Source: an uncultured Lachnospiraceae bacterium | GTDB lineage: Bacteria > Bacillota > Clostridia > Lachnospirales > Lachnospiraceae | NCBI GenBank assembly: GCA_910585635.1 | Contig: CAJUFE010000026.1 | Location: 1-55,834 of the forward strand | Direction: 5' to 3' | DNA length: 55,834 nt | Shown: in pieces, positions 7,832 through 16,439 of the stretch | Position numbering within the stretch: position 1 is the first letter of the stretch | How the letters are laid out: the number at the start of each line of letters is the position of its first letter | The notes under the pieces: generated by a model | The model's database searches: none | Seen by the model: only the letters and a program-made list of their open reading frames with translations | What the model was told of the DNA's origin: nothing | Made by a program: the position numbers and the translations under genes

Positions 7832-8500
7832 ATGAAACTTGATTTTTCCTGTGTATGGCAATATTGGCCATTTCTGTATCATGGAGCGATCCTTACCCTG
7901 AAGATGACGGCCATCTGTGCTGTCTTCGGCTTCCTGCTGGGGGTGCTCTTATCCCTGGTGAAGCTCAGCACCTGGAAGCCCCTGATCTGGTTCGGGCGTT
8001 TTTACACCTCGATCTTTCGGGGGACGCCTTTGCTGGTGCAGCTGTGTATCGTCCATTTCGGCTTGCCCCAGCTCCTTGGGGTCACCTTTACCACCACCCA
8101 GTCCGGCATCCTGACCTTTTCCCTGAACTCCGCCGCCTACATCTCGGAGATCTTCCGGGGCGGCATCCAGGGGGTGGACAAGGGGCAGTATGAGGCGGCC
8201 CAGTCCCTGGGGATCGGCTACAGAGGGATGATGAAGGACATCATCATCCCCCAGGCGATCAAGCACATCCTCCCCAGCCTGGTGAACGAGGCGATCGCCC
8301 TGCTGAAGGAGACCTCCATCCTGTCCTACATCGGCGCGGTGGAGCTTTTGCGGGCGGCAGACCAGATCACGGTCATGAGCTTTCGGTTCTTCGAGCCCTA
8401 CCTGGTGATCGCGTTGATCTACTACATATTTGTCATGATCTTGTCCGTATTGGCGAACCGTTTGGAAAGGTGGGTGAACAGAAGTGATCGAGCTGCGTGA
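7832..8500 (+). CDS. Polar amino acid ABC transporter permease
   Basis: A 222-residue HisM/GlnP-type inner membrane subunit with about five membrane helices. It carries FRGTPLLVQL and the cytoplasmic EAAQSLGIGYRGMMKDIIIPQA coupling helix that contacts the ATPase (the EAA motif, residues near 130-152). Its start is preceded by AAAGAGG. The end of the gene overlaps the ATPase start by 17 bases, showing translational coupling. Confidence 0.93.
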   Translation: MKLDFSCVWQYWPFLYHGAILTLKMTAICAVFGFLLGVLLSLVKLSTWKPLIWFGRFYTSIFRGTPLLVQLCIVHFGLPQLLGVTFTTTQSGILTFSLNSAAYISEIFRGGIQGVDKGQYEAAQSLGIGYRGMMKDIIIPQAIKHILPSLVNEAIALLKETSILSYIGAVELLRAADQITVMSFRFFEPYLVIALIYYIFVMILSVLANRLERWVNRSDRAA

Positions 8501-9206
8501 TGTGTATAAAGATTTTGGGAAGCTTAGGGTCTTAAAGGGCATCAACTTTACGATCGCCAAGGGCCAGGTGGTCACGCTGATCGGCCCATCCGGTTCAGGG
8601 AAATCCACGATCCTGCGGTGCATCAACCTGTTAGAGAGGCCCACCAAGGGGCAGGTGTTCATCGAGGGGAAGGATATCACCCAGCCAAAGGCCGACGTGC
8701 AGAGCATCCGGAAGGATATCGGCATGGTGTTCCAGCTGTTTAACCTGTTCCCTCACATGACGGTCATGGAGAATATGACCTATGCGCCGATCAAGGTGAA
8801 CCGCCAGACCAAGGCGGCGGCAGAGGAGAAGGCCATGGAGCTTTTAAAGCTGGTGGGACTGACGGATAAGGCCACGGCCTACCCGGGCAAACTCTCCGGG
8901 GGCCAGAAACAGCGGATCGCCATCGCCAGGGCGCTGGCCATGGAGCCGAAGATCATGCTCTTCGACGAGCCTACCTCGGCGCTGGATCCGGAGATGGTCA
9001 AGGAGGTCTTAGAGGTGATCAAGGGCCTTGCCCACACGGGGATCACCATGGCGCTGGTGACCCACGAGATGGGCTTTGCAAGGGAGGTCTCCGACCGGAT
9101 CTGCTTCATCGACGACGGGCAGATCGTGGAGGATAACACGCCGGAGGCCTTCTTCGCCCACCCGGAGACGGAGCGGGCCAGGGCCTTTTTGGAGAAGGTG
9201 CTGTAA
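8484..9206 (+). CDS. Polar amino acid ABC transporter ATP-binding protein
   Basis: A 240-residue GlnQ-type ATPase that powers uptake. Walker A GPSGSGKST is near residue 34, the Q-loop lies in MVFQLFNLFPHMT, the signature is LSGGQKQR, Walker B is IMLFDEPTSALDPE, and the switch His lies in VTHEMGFA. The GTG start with AGGTGGG upstream lies inside the permease gene. It completes a three-gene transporter that ends in a strong terminator. Confidence 0.95.
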   Translation: MIELRDVYKDFGKLRVLKGINFTIAKGQVVTLIGPSGSGKSTILRCINLLERPTKGQVFIEGKDITQPKADVQSIRKDIGMVFQLFNLFPHMTVMENMTYAPIKVNRQTKAAAEEKAMELLKLVGLTDKATAYPGKLSGGQKQRIAIARALAMEPKIMLFDEPTSALDPEMVKEVLEVIKGLAHTGITMALVTHEMGFAREVSDRICFIDDGQIVEDNTPEAFFAHPETERARAFLEKVL

Positions 9207-9241
9207 GGCTGTGCGCCAGTAAGGCCATATATGATAAAAGG

Positions 9242-9269
9242 ATGCCAGGCTCTGTAGCCTGGCATTTTT
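9242..9269 (+). terminator. Terminator of the first amino acid transporter operon
   Basis: ATGCCAGGC (9242-9250) pairs perfectly with GCCTGGCAT (9257-9265) and runs into five T. Confidence 0.9.
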
Positions 9270-9334
9270 GCGAGTCAGATCATTGGATCTATTTTAAAAA
9301 AATGCATAAAAAGTGCAAAATATGATGATAAAAC

Positions 9335-9363
9335 TTGACATACAGCTTGTTTATGATCATAAT
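9335..9363 (+). promoter_or_regulatory. Promoter of the RloA/RloB-like pair
   Basis: TTGACA (9335-9340), 17 bases, CATAAT (9358-9363). It lies 32 bases before the chosen start of the ATPase gene, which excludes the longer upstream reading of that frame. Confidence 0.7.
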
Positions 9364-9394
9364 GATGGCAAGATCTACTTGTGGAGGGATGATC

Positions 9395-10579
9395 ATGTTA
9401 TTGCAGTTTTCTGTGACAAACCACAGATCGATCAAAGATACGGCGACGATAAGTTTGAAAGCATCGAAGGATGATTCCATGAAGGAAGCCCTGATCTCAC
9501 CGGACGGAAAGAAAGAACTGGTCCCGGTCATGGCCTTATATGGGGCGAATGCCGCTGGCAAGAGCAACTTGATCCATGCCTTACTTTTGATGCGGGACAT
9601 GGTGTGCGGTACTTATGCGAAGCCTTTGAAAGGAGCCCCATTACCACAAGAGCCTTTTGCCTTTACGGATGCTCCAGCAGAGCCGACCTGCTTTGAGGCC
9701 ATTTATTATCATAAAGGGATCAAATATGCCTATGGATTTTCCTTTGACAAAGACCACATCTTGACAGAATACCTTTACCATTGGCCCAATGGCAGGGAGG
9801 CGCTCATCTTTTCCAGGGAGGGAGACCGCTTTGGCTTTCGCGAGAACGTACAAGAGCAGATAACACTGGCAGGCAGGACAGCCGATAATCGGCTCTATCT
9901 TGTTAGCTCCAATGAATGGAACTGTGCGCAGACAGAGAAAGCATACCAATGGTTTTTTGAGAAGCTGATGGCGCCTGCTGGTATAGAGAAGCCTCTACAG
10001 GCTACACTGACCGCGATCGAAAAAGGCGGCAGGAAAAAGCAGCGTATCATGGAAGAGATGCTGCATGCGGATCTGGGTATCCGGGATGTGCTGGTTACCG
10101 GCTCTAAGGAGAGACCGGACATCTTGGCAGTACATCGCCTGGCAGATGAAAACGGAAAGGAAACCGAGTATTCCTTACCGATAGGGCAGGAATCCATGGG
10201 GACACAGAGGTTTTTTGCCCGGATCGGCATGTGGATGGAGGCGTTGCAGGAAGGGGCGGTCCTTGTGGTGGATGAGATCGAGTCCAGCATGCATCCGCTC
10301 CTGACCAGACATCTGATCGAGATGGTACAGGATGCCGCGATCAATACCAGGCATGCGCAGTTGATCTTTACGACACATGATACAGGGCTTTTAGATCTGT
10401 CCCTTTTGCGGCGCGACCAGATATGGTTTGCGGAAAAGGATGATATCTCCATGCAGACCGATATCTATGCGTTGACCGAGTTTTCTCCAAGAAAGGGGGA
10501 GAACATTTCCAAGGGCTATCTACAGGGACGCTATGGCGCGATACCGTTTATCGGAGGTACGGCAGCATGGGAAGGATAA
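9395..10579 (+). CDS. AAA/ABC-like ATPase, RloA type (AAA_15, COG1106)
   Basis: A 394-residue soluble ATPase of the OLD/RecF-like group. The N-terminal strand LLQFSVTNHRSIKD is typical of this family. Walker A YGANAAGKSN lies near residues 48-57, an ABC-like signature ESMGTQ follows, Walker B VLVVDEIESSMHP is near 287-298, and the switch His lies in FTTHDTGLLD. ATG at 9395 is preferred because GGAGGG ends 7 bases before it; the ATG at 9389 is too close. The stop overlaps the following RloB-like gene by 13 bases. Such pairs (RloA/RloB, and the similar AriA/AriB of PARIS) are linked to phage defence. Base composition is more AT-rich than the neighbours, which suggests recent acquisition. Confidence 0.85.
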   Translation: MLLQFSVTNHRSIKDTATISLKASKDDSMKEALISPDGKKELVPVMALYGANAAGKSNLIHALLLMRDMVCGTYAKPLKGAPLPQEPFAFTDAPAEPTCFEAIYYHKGIKYAYGFSFDKDHILTEYLYHWPNGREALIFSREGDRFGFRENVQEQITLAGRTADNRLYLVSSNEWNCAQTEKAYQWFFEKLMAPAGIEKPLQATLTAIEKGGRKKQRIMEEMLHADLGIRDVLVTGSKERPDILAVHRLADENGKETEYSLPIGQESMGTQRFFARIGMWMEALQEGAVLVVDEIESSMHPLLTRHLIEMVQDAAINTRHAQLIFTTHDTGLLDLSLLRRDQIWFAEKDDISMQTDIYALTEFSPRKGENISKGYLQGRYGAIPFIGGTAAWEG

Positions 10580-11190
10580 AGGAGATCAGCCGTAAGCCTG
10601 TGCATAGGAGAAAAAGAAATCCTGTGGTGTATCTGATCTGTGAGGGGACCGAAACGGAGATCCGATATTTCAAGGGATTTCGGAGCCGGGGCTGCCATAT
10701 CGACATCATCCCGATCCCATCTCAATATAAAGCGGCGGACCATCTTGTGCGGAAGACAAGGGCGACTATGGGTACGGCTCCTTATTATCCAGACGAGGGG
10801 GATGTGATCTGGTGTGTGTTCGATCGTGATGATAATACAGATATGGCCCTGCGGAATGCAAAGCAGACGGCAGAGAGGGAAGGATACCGACTGGCCTATT
10901 CGAACCCATCCTTTGAATTATGGTTCCTGCTACATTTTGTAGACCAGAAGGCAGCGGTCATCGATCCGCAGGCAGCGGTCCGGATGCTGAAGCAGCCGGG
11001 GCGTCTGGAAGGATATGCGAAAAACCAGGACCTATATACTCTGCTCAAGCCAATGCAGGAAAAGGCGATAGAGCGGGCGAAACGGCGGATCTGTGCGTTG
11101 ACGGAAGAAAAAGCAGAAATTTTCTGCAGGCAGAGCGATCCGGTGACGACGGTGGTGGAGTTGGTAGGATATCTGAACAGCAAAAGGTGA
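10567..11190 (+). CDS. RloB-like TOPRIM-fold protein
   Basis: A 207-residue protein with the RloB domain arrangement. The first acidic motif is VYLICEGTETEIRYFKGF (residues 21-38), followed by DVIWCVFDRDDNTD (near 80-93) and SNPSFELWFLLHF, together the acidic TOPRIM-like core. It starts inside the upstream ATPase gene, so the two are translationally coupled and likely form one effector-sensor complex in which the ATPase senses infection and the TOPRIM protein cleaves nucleic acid. That mechanism is inferred from related defence systems, not shown here. A terminator follows, so the pair is a complete two-gene cassette. Confidence 0.85.
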   Translation: MGRIKEISRKPVHRRKRNPVVYLICEGTETEIRYFKGFRSRGCHIDIIPIPSQYKAADHLVRKTRATMGTAPYYPDEGDVIWCVFDRDDNTDMALRNAKQTAEREGYRLAYSNPSFELWFLLHFVDQKAAVIDPQAAVRMLKQPGRLEGYAKNQDLYTLLKPMQEKAIERAKRRICALTEEKAEIFCRQSDPVTTVVELVGYLNSKR

Positions 11191-11254
11191 TCAGGACCTA
11201 TGGCTCGGATCGCTGAGCCCCTGCGGACGAGGAGGCCGTGTGGCATGGAAAGCT

Positions 11255-11295
11255 AAGGCAGTCAATGGAGATGTTCTCCACGGACTGTCTTTTTT
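11255..11295 (+). terminator. Terminator of the RloA/RloB-like cassette
   Basis: AAGGCAGTC (11255-11263) pairs with GACTGTCTT (11283-11291, one G-U pair), with an inner GGAGA/TCTCC helix, and ends in a T-run. Confidence 0.85.
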
Positions 11296-11351
11296 ATCTG
11301 TCTTATCAGGACTGTCCATGGCAGGCTCCCTTGCTACACATAAAACCCCGC

Positions 11352-12371
11352 TCACAGCCTCCTGCAGCTGTCCCGCTCCAAGAGGAAATGGGGCACGATG
11401 ATCTTCGTGGCCATCAGGTTGGGGTTCTCGATATGGTTGATCATCTGGGAGGCCGCCTCGATCCCCAGCTGGAAGGAGTTCACGTCCATGGAGGTCAGCT
11501 GCGGGGAGGTGAGCCGGGCAAATAGCGAGTTGTTGAAGGACAGGATGGACAGATCCTCCGGGATCGAAAGCCCCGCCTCCAGGCAGATCCTCTCCAGAGC
11601 CAGGGCCAGGATATCGTCGCTCACTAAGATCGCGGTGGGCCGGTCCTCCCCCGCTAAGAGACTGCAGAGCGCGTGGGCGTCATCATAGGAGGCCGAGGAC
11701 AGCTCGATGCAGTACTCCGGCCGGATGGGGAGCCCGGCCTTGGCCAGGGCCGCCTGGTAGCCGGCTTTTCTGTCGGCGGAGAAAAGGAGGCGGCTGTCCG
11801 TTCCCAGATAGGCGATCTTGCGGTGGCCCAGGCTGATGAGGTATCCGGTGGCCTCCTGTCCGGCTAAAAGGTTGTCATTGTCGATGTAGATCGTCTGGTT
11901 CTGGTTCTGGTAAGCCTTGCCCACCAGCACATAGAGGAGCCCTTCGCTGTGGAGATAGTCTGCAACCGGGTCCTGCTGCCTGGAGTAGAGCAGGATGAAG
12001 CCGTCCACCTGGCCGCTGCGGGACATGGTCTTGATGGTCTGCAAGATCTCGTCATCATCCCTTCCGGTGATGATCGGAGCGATGAACTGCCGTGGATTGC
12101 AGAACTGGCAGATCCCCCGGATCACTTCCAGATAAAAGGAATTTTCATAGACCTCCTTTTCGGAGGGGGGCAGGATGACCCCGATAGCCCTGGAGTTTTG
12201 GCTGGCCAGGTTGCTGGCCTGGAAATTCGGCTCGTACCCTAGCTTGTCCATCGCCCAACGCACCCGTTCCTTCGTCTCCCTGCTGATGGAAGGATGGTCC
12301 TTACAGGTCCTGGACACAGTAGAAGGTGAAACGCCTGCCAGCGCAGCCACGTCTTTGATCGTAACAGCCAT
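11352..12371 (-). CDS. LacI-family transcriptional regulator, MalR-like
   Basis: A 339-residue regulator with the N-terminal helix-turn-helix VTIKDVAALAGVSPSTVSRT and the LacI hinge GYEPNFQASNLASQNS, then the sugar-binding core (GVILPPSEKE, YIDNDNLLAGQEATGYL, ILVSDDILALALE). The start is set at the ATG before AVTIKDV because AAAGGAG stands 9 bases upstream; the frame is open for 15 further codons. It is divergent from the PTS-EEP-malQ genes. Sites built on TGCAA and CGNTTGC half-sites occur in front of both its own gene and the PTS gene, so it likely controls both in response to maltose or maltodextrin. Confidence 0.9.
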   Translation of the reverse strand: MAVTIKDVAALAGVSPSTVSRTCKDHPSISRETKERVRWAMDKLGYEPNFQASNLASQNSRAIGVILPPSEKEVYENSFYLEVIRGICQFCNPRQFIAPIITGRDDDEILQTIKTMSRSGQVDGFILLYSRQQDPVADYLHSEGLLYVLVGKAYQNQNQTIYIDNDNLLAGQEATGYLISLGHRKIAYLGTDSRLLFSADRKAGYQAALAKAGLPIRPEYCIELSSASYDDAHALCSLLAGEDRPTAILVSDDILALALERICLEAGLSIPEDLSILSFNNSLFARLTSPQLTSMDVNSFQLGIEAASQMINHIENPNLMATKIIVPHFLLERDSCRRL

Positions 12372-12450
12372 ATCGTAGATCTCCTTTTGCTCCCTTTTTC
12401 TAGCAGCATAGTCCATGCATTTGGTCGATGCGGTGATGATATCTCCGCGC

Positions 12451-12466
12451 TAAAGCGATTGCATTA
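12451..12466. promoter_or_regulatory. Candidate MalR-type operator near the regulator's promoter
   Basis: On the minus strand this reads TAATGCAATCGCTTTA. It shares TGCAANCGNTT with the more symmetric site at 12738-12751 before the PTS gene. It lies 80 bases upstream of the regulator's start codon, fitting autoregulation. Confidence 0.55.
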
Positions 12467-12498
12467 CCTTTGCATCTTTTGCCTTTCGGATGGAGCAA

Positions 12499-12524
12499 GA
12501 ACGGGACAGAAGATCTGCCCGTTC
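12499..12524. other. Hairpin in the lacI/PTS intergenic region
   Basis: GAACGGG pairs with CCCGTTC and an inner CAGA pairs with TCTG around an AGA loop, with one unpaired A. There is no T-run on either side, so it is not a standard terminator. The surrounding region between the two divergent genes contains no credible gene. Confidence 0.5.
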
Positions 12525-12737
12525 TCGCTCGTCTCTAGCGTGGGGCCGAGATCGCCCGCGTGACACGCCAAAAGCATCCATGTATATATAGTATACACAA
12601 AGATCTAAAAGAACGCAACAGGATCTTGCATCGGTAAAGGTGCACAAGTATAGAACTGTTTTATTGTTAAAAACGTAGAACATCGAGCCAAAGACAAAAA
12701 TATACTTGAAAGGACAATGCAAAAGTTGTATATTTGA

Positions 12738-12751
12738 TGCAAGCGATTGCG
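12738..12751. promoter_or_regulatory. MalR-type operator of the PTS operon
   Basis: TGCAAGCGATTGCG is a near-perfect palindrome with the LacI/CcpA-class central CG. It is immediately followed by TAATAT/TATAAA (12752-12760), the likely -10 region, so a bound repressor would cover the promoter. The -35 box is not clear. Confidence 0.65.
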
Positions 12752-12780
12752 TAATATAAACGCAATAATATATGCAATAC

Positions 12781-12857
12781 CGCATCAGCGATCCCCGCAG
12801 TATATCCCTACCGTTCTACGGACAGACTATAGGGATATCCGATGCTGCTGCGATGCG
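12781..12857 (+). promoter_or_regulatory. Structured 5' leader of the PTS operon
   Basis: ATATCCCTA (12802-12810) pairs perfectly with TAGGGATAT (12830-12838) around an inner CCGT-TCT-ACGG hairpin, and CGCATC (12781-12786) pairs with GATGCG (12852-12857) to close the whole leader. The structure ends about 30 bases before the AAGGAGG site. It does not match the RAT antiterminator sequence or any riboswitch I know. Regulatory role is speculative. Confidence 0.45.
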
Positions 12858-12899
12858 CAAAAGCTGTGAGAAAGATCAAATCAAAAAGGAGGCTTCAAA

Positions 12900-15185
12900 A
12901 TGAGTAAGAACGAGAACAGCCCTGCAGGCATCCAGATCTTATCACCTGTAACGGGCCAGGCTGTACCCTTGGATCAGGTCCCTGATCCGGTATTTTCCCA
13001 GAAGATCATCGGCGACGGGATGGCGGTGATCCCTTCGGACGGGAGGATCGTCAGTCCGGTGGACGGCGAGGTGGTCTCGGTGGCGGATACGCTCCACGCC
13101 TACGGCTTCCGCAGCAAGGATGGGCTGGAGCTGCTGATCCATGTGGGCTTAGAGACTGTGGCGCTGAAGGGCGAGTGCTTTAAAGCCCACGCCAAGGTAG
13201 GCGATAAGGTGAAGGCCGGCGACCTGGTAGGCGAGGTGGACCTGCAGTTCCTTAAAGAGCGGGATATCAACCCGATCACGCCGGTGCTGGTCTGCGGCGG
13301 TCTGGATGGAAAGACCATGGAAGGCATCCAGGGCCAGGTGAAGGCCGGGGAGGACGCGGTCCTGCTGATCGCGGAAGCGGCAGCAGACGGGACCGGGACG
13401 GCAGCAGGAGCAGGGCAGGAGCAGAAAGCTGCCGGAAAGAGCGCCACGCGGGGTACGGACGCCGGCAGCGCAGGTACGCCCGGCGCTTCTGGGACAGCAG
13501 GATCTGGCGGAGAGGCGAAGCCGGAGAAAAAGAAGCTGAGCTTTAATTTTGACTTCCTCCAGAAACTGGGCAAGGTGCTGATGGTGGTGATCGCGGTCAT
13601 GCCTGCGGCGGGTCTGATGATCAGCTTGGGCAAGCTGGTCCAGATGGCTGGTGTGGATGTCCACATGATCTTCATGGTGGGCAGCACCATGGAGAACATC
13701 GGCTGGGCGATCATCAATAACCTGCATATCCTCTTTGCGGCAGCGATCGGCGGCTCCTGGGCTAAGGAACGGGCCGGCGGCGCCTTTGCGGCGATCATCG
13801 CCTTCATCCTGGTCAACTCGATCACCGGCGCGATCTTCGGCGTGACCGCGGAGATGCTGGCGGACGCCGAGGCCGTGACCCACACCTTATTTGGTCAGGA
13901 GATCCTGGTCAACGGCTATTTTACATCGGTCCTGGGAGCTCCGGCATTAAATATGGGCGTATTTGTCGGTATTATCTCTGGATTTATGGGCGGTATCATA
14001 TATAATAAGTATTATAACTTCAGAAAACTGCCGGACGCCCTCTCCTTCTTTAATGGAAAGCGGTTCGTCCCCATGGTGGTGATCGCCTGGTCGGTGATCG
14101 TCTCCGGCGTCCTGGCGGTGGTGTGGCCGGTGGTCCAGACCGGGATCAACTCCTTCGGTGTGTGGATCGCCAACTCGTCCTCCACCTCCCCGGTGCTGGC
14201 GCCCTTCATCTACGGGACCTTAGAGCGTCTGCTGCTACCATTTGGCCTGCACCATATGCTGACGATCCCCATGAACTATACCTCCTTCGGAGGCACCTAT
14301 ACGATCCAGACCGGTCTCAACGCAGGCAGCCAGGTGTTCGGGCAGGATCCCCTGTGGCTGGCCTGGGTGACCGACCTGATCAACTTCAAGGACGGCGGGG
14401 ATATGGCATCCTATACCAACCTGCTGACCACAGTGACCCCCGCCCGCTTTAAGGTGGGACAGATGATCGGCGCTACGGGCCTGTTGACCGGTATCGCGCT
14501 GGCCATGTACCGCCGGGTGGACCCGGATAAGCGGAAGAACTATCGTTCCATGTTCGTCTCCACCGTGCTGGCGGTGTTCCTGACCGGTGTTACAGAGCCC
14601 TTAGAGTTCATGTTCATGTTCTGTGCATTGCCATTGTACCTGGTCTACGCGGTGCTCCAGGGCTGTGCTTTCGCATTGGCTGGGATCATCCATCTGCGCC
14701 TCCACTCCTTCGGGAACCTGGAATTTGCCACCAGGATCCCCATGTCGGTGAAGGCGGGACTTACAGGAGACGTGATCAATTTCTGTATCTGTGTGGCAGC
14801 CTTCCTGGCGATCGGCTATGTGGTGGCCTATGTGATGATCGATAAGCTCAAGTTCGCCACCCCGGGCCGTCTGGGCAACTATACCGATGAGAGCGGCGAT
14901 GAGGGCGGCGCGGCATCCGTAGCTCCCCAGGGCGGCGCGTCCGCAGGCGGCGGCAGCCAGGCAGAGCGGATCATCGGCCTTTTAGGCGGCCGCGGGAACA
15001 TCACCCTGGTGGACGCCTGCATGACCCGTCTGCGCGTCACGGTCAAGGATCCGGCGCTGGTGGCGGACCTTCCGGCCTGGAAGGCAGAAGGCGCCCTGGG
15101 ACTGATCAAGAAAGATAACGGGATCCAGGCGGTCTATGGGCCCAAGGCAGACGTTCTGAAGTCGGATATCAATGATATCCTGTGA
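12900..15185 (+). CDS. PTS sugar transporter IIACB, glucose/maltose type
   Basis: A 761-residue permease with the unusual domain order A-C-B. The IIA domain (residues 1-155) carries H66 and phospho-His H81. A Gly/Ala-rich linker (about 158-207) leads to the membrane IIC domain (about 210-640; EPLEFMFMFCALPLYLVY and the IHLRLHSFGNLEF region are glucose-family hallmarks). The C-terminal IIB domain has phospho-Cys C707 (LVDACMTRLRV). The gene heads an operon with an EEP-fold hydrolase and MalQ and is divergent from a MalR-like regulator, so maltose or glucose is the likely substrate. The ribosome site AAAAAGGAGG is strong. Confidence 0.92.
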   Translation: MSKNENSPAGIQILSPVTGQAVPLDQVPDPVFSQKIIGDGMAVIPSDGRIVSPVDGEVVSVADTLHAYGFRSKDGLELLIHVGLETVALKGECFKAHAKVGDKVKAGDLVGEVDLQFLKERDINPITPVLVCGGLDGKTMEGIQGQVKAGEDAVLLIAEAAADGTGTAAGAGQEQKAAGKSATRGTDAGSAGTPGASGTAGSGGEAKPEKKKLSFNFDFLQKLGKVLMVVIAVMPAAGLMISLGKLVQMAGVDVHMIFMVGSTMENIGWAIINNLHILFAAAIGGSWAKERAGGAFAAIIAFILVNSITGAIFGVTAEMLADAEAVTHTLFGQEILVNGYFTSVLGAPALNMGVFVGIISGFMGGIIYNKYYNFRKLPDALSFFNGKRFVPMVVIAWSVIVSGVLAVVWPVVQTGINSFGVWIANSSSTSPVLAPFIYGTLERLLLPFGLHHMLTIPMNYTSFGGTYTIQTGLNAGSQVFGQDPLWLAWVTDLINFKDGGDMASYTNLLTTVTPARFKVGQMIGATGLLTGIALAMYRRVDPDKRKNYRSMFVSTVLAVFLTGVTEPLEFMFMFCALPLYLVYAVLQGCAFALAGIIHLRLHSFGNLEFATRIPMSVKAGLTGDVINFCICVAAFLAIGYVVAYVMIDKLKFATPGRLGNYTDESGDEGGAASVAPQGGASAGGGSQAERIIGLLGGRGNITLVDACMTRLRVTVKDPALVADLPAWKAEGALGLIKKDNGIQAVYGPKADVLKSDINDIL

Positions 15186-15187
15186 TA

Positions 15188-15254
15188 CTAGTGTGCTGTC
15201 TCGTTCACTTTCAGACAAGTCATTTGTCGAAATGTGGACCAGACAGTACACTAG
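15188..15254 (+). other. Nested inverted repeat after the PTS gene
   Basis: CTAGTGTGCTGTCT (15188-15201) pairs with AGACAGTACACTAG (15241-15254) through 14 pairs, one of them G-U, and encloses a second hairpin, TTCaGACAA with TTGTCGAA (15210-15230). It begins 3 bases after the PTS stop codon and has no T-run, so it looks like an mRNA stabilising or processing structure, or a small repeat element, rather than a terminator. Confidence 0.6.
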
Positions 15255-15350
15255 GGCCAAAAGGTCATGTAGGGTATGTGCGCATATGGATGCATGGCTT
15301 TGGGACCCGCGAAAACATGAGAGAACGACTACGAAAAGGAGACATGGACG

Positions 15351-16439
15351 ATGAAGATCTTATCGATGAACGTCCACAGCCTGATCGAGACAGAGGAGGG
15401 GGCAAAGCTGGAGCAGTTTGCCCGCATGGTCCAGACGGAACAGCCGGATGTGATCGGTCTCCAGGAGGTCAGCCAGACAGGGAGCGCGCCTGTGGTGGCG
15501 GACGGGGAGGGGCTTGTGGTCATGAACGGACCGGAAAGCTCTGAAAGCCTGAAGATCACTGTGGAGGAAGGCTGGGAGGGCTATGTGCCCTGCAGGGGGA
15601 GAGCGGGAGAGGACCACTCTCCCGTCCTCCTGCGTCAGGATAACTATGCGCTCCGTCTCGCCGCCCGTTTGCGCCAGCTGGGAACGCCCTACCACTGGAC
15701 CTGGATCCCGATCAAGCTGGGCTATGGGAAGTACGACGAAGGCCTGGCTATATTTTCGAAGACCCCGGTCTCCGATACGGACCGTTTCTTTATCAGCCGG
15801 AGCCGGGACTATGGGTACTGGAAGACCAGGGAGATCCTAGGGGTGCGGACCCAGGCAGGCGGGCATGAGCCCTTCTGGGTGTATACGGTCCATATGGGCT
15901 GGTGGGACGACGAGGAAGAACCCTTCAAGGCCCAGTGGGAGCAGGTGGAGAAGGGCCTGGAGGCTAAGCTTGCCAAAGAAAGAGCCGGCTTGAGCGCAGA
16001 AGGGGCCGCCGATCAGACAGGTGACGCCTCCGGTGCGGAGGATCCCGGTCTGGGCGCAGGCGCGTCAAGGGCAGCAGGCCTGTCAGGAACGGGAGCGGAC
16101 GGCCCGCTGGTATGGCTGATGGGAGATTTCAACAGTCCCGCCCAGGTCAGGGGAGAGGGCTATGACCTGATCGCCGGCTGGGGCTGGCAGGACACCTACC
16201 AGCTGGCGCAGGAAAAGGACTCCGGTATCACCGTGGAGGGCGTGATCGACGGCTGGCGGGAGAAGCTGACTGTGGATGGGTCCGGCCAGGGCGGACCGGG
16301 AGAGGATACGGTTCCCGGCATGCGGATCGACCATATCTGGTGCAGCAAAGAGGTCGGGATAAAGCGGTCCCAGGTCCTGTGTGACGGGCGGCACTATCCA
16401 AAGGTATCGGATCATAACGGCGTGATGGTGACCCTGTGA
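15351..16439 (+). CDS. Endonuclease/exonuclease/phosphatase (EEP) family hydrolase
   Basis: A 362-residue cytosolic metal-dependent phosphoester hydrolase. The family motifs appear in order: ILSMNVHS, PDVIGLQEV with the metal-binding Glu, DEGLAIFSK, YTVHMGWW, WLMGDFNSP, GMRIDHIWC, and SDHNGVMV with the catalytic Asp-His. An Ala/Gly/Asp-rich insert (about residues 207-250) interrupts the domain before the GDFN strand and looks like a surface loop. The gene lies between a sugar PTS and malQ, so a substrate linked to sugar or sugar-phosphate metabolism is likely, but none can be named. AAAGGAG precedes the ATG. Confidence 0.85.
   Translation: MKILSMNVHSLIETEEGAKLEQFARMVQTEQPDVIGLQEVSQTGSAPVVADGEGLVVMNGPESSESLKITVEEGWEGYVPCRGRAGEDHSPVLLRQDNYALRLAARLRQLGTPYHWTWIPIKLGYGKYDEGLAIFSKTPVSDTDRFFISRSRDYGYWKTREILGVRTQAGGHEPFWVYTVHMGWWDDEEEPFKAQWEQVEKGLEAKLAKERAGLSAEGAADQTGDASGAEDPGLGAGASRAAGLSGTGADGPLVWLMGDFNSPAQVRGEGYDLIAGWGWQDTYQLAQEKDSGITVEGVIDGWREKLTVDGSGQGGPGEDTVPGMRIDHIWCSKEVGIKRSQVLCDGRHYPKVSDHNGVMVTL

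Noticed and set aside
12450..12785. 111-codon minus-strand frame in the lacI/PTS intergenic region
   Set aside because: It covers the operators and promoter and has poor codon use with many Cys and Tyr; no ribosome site.
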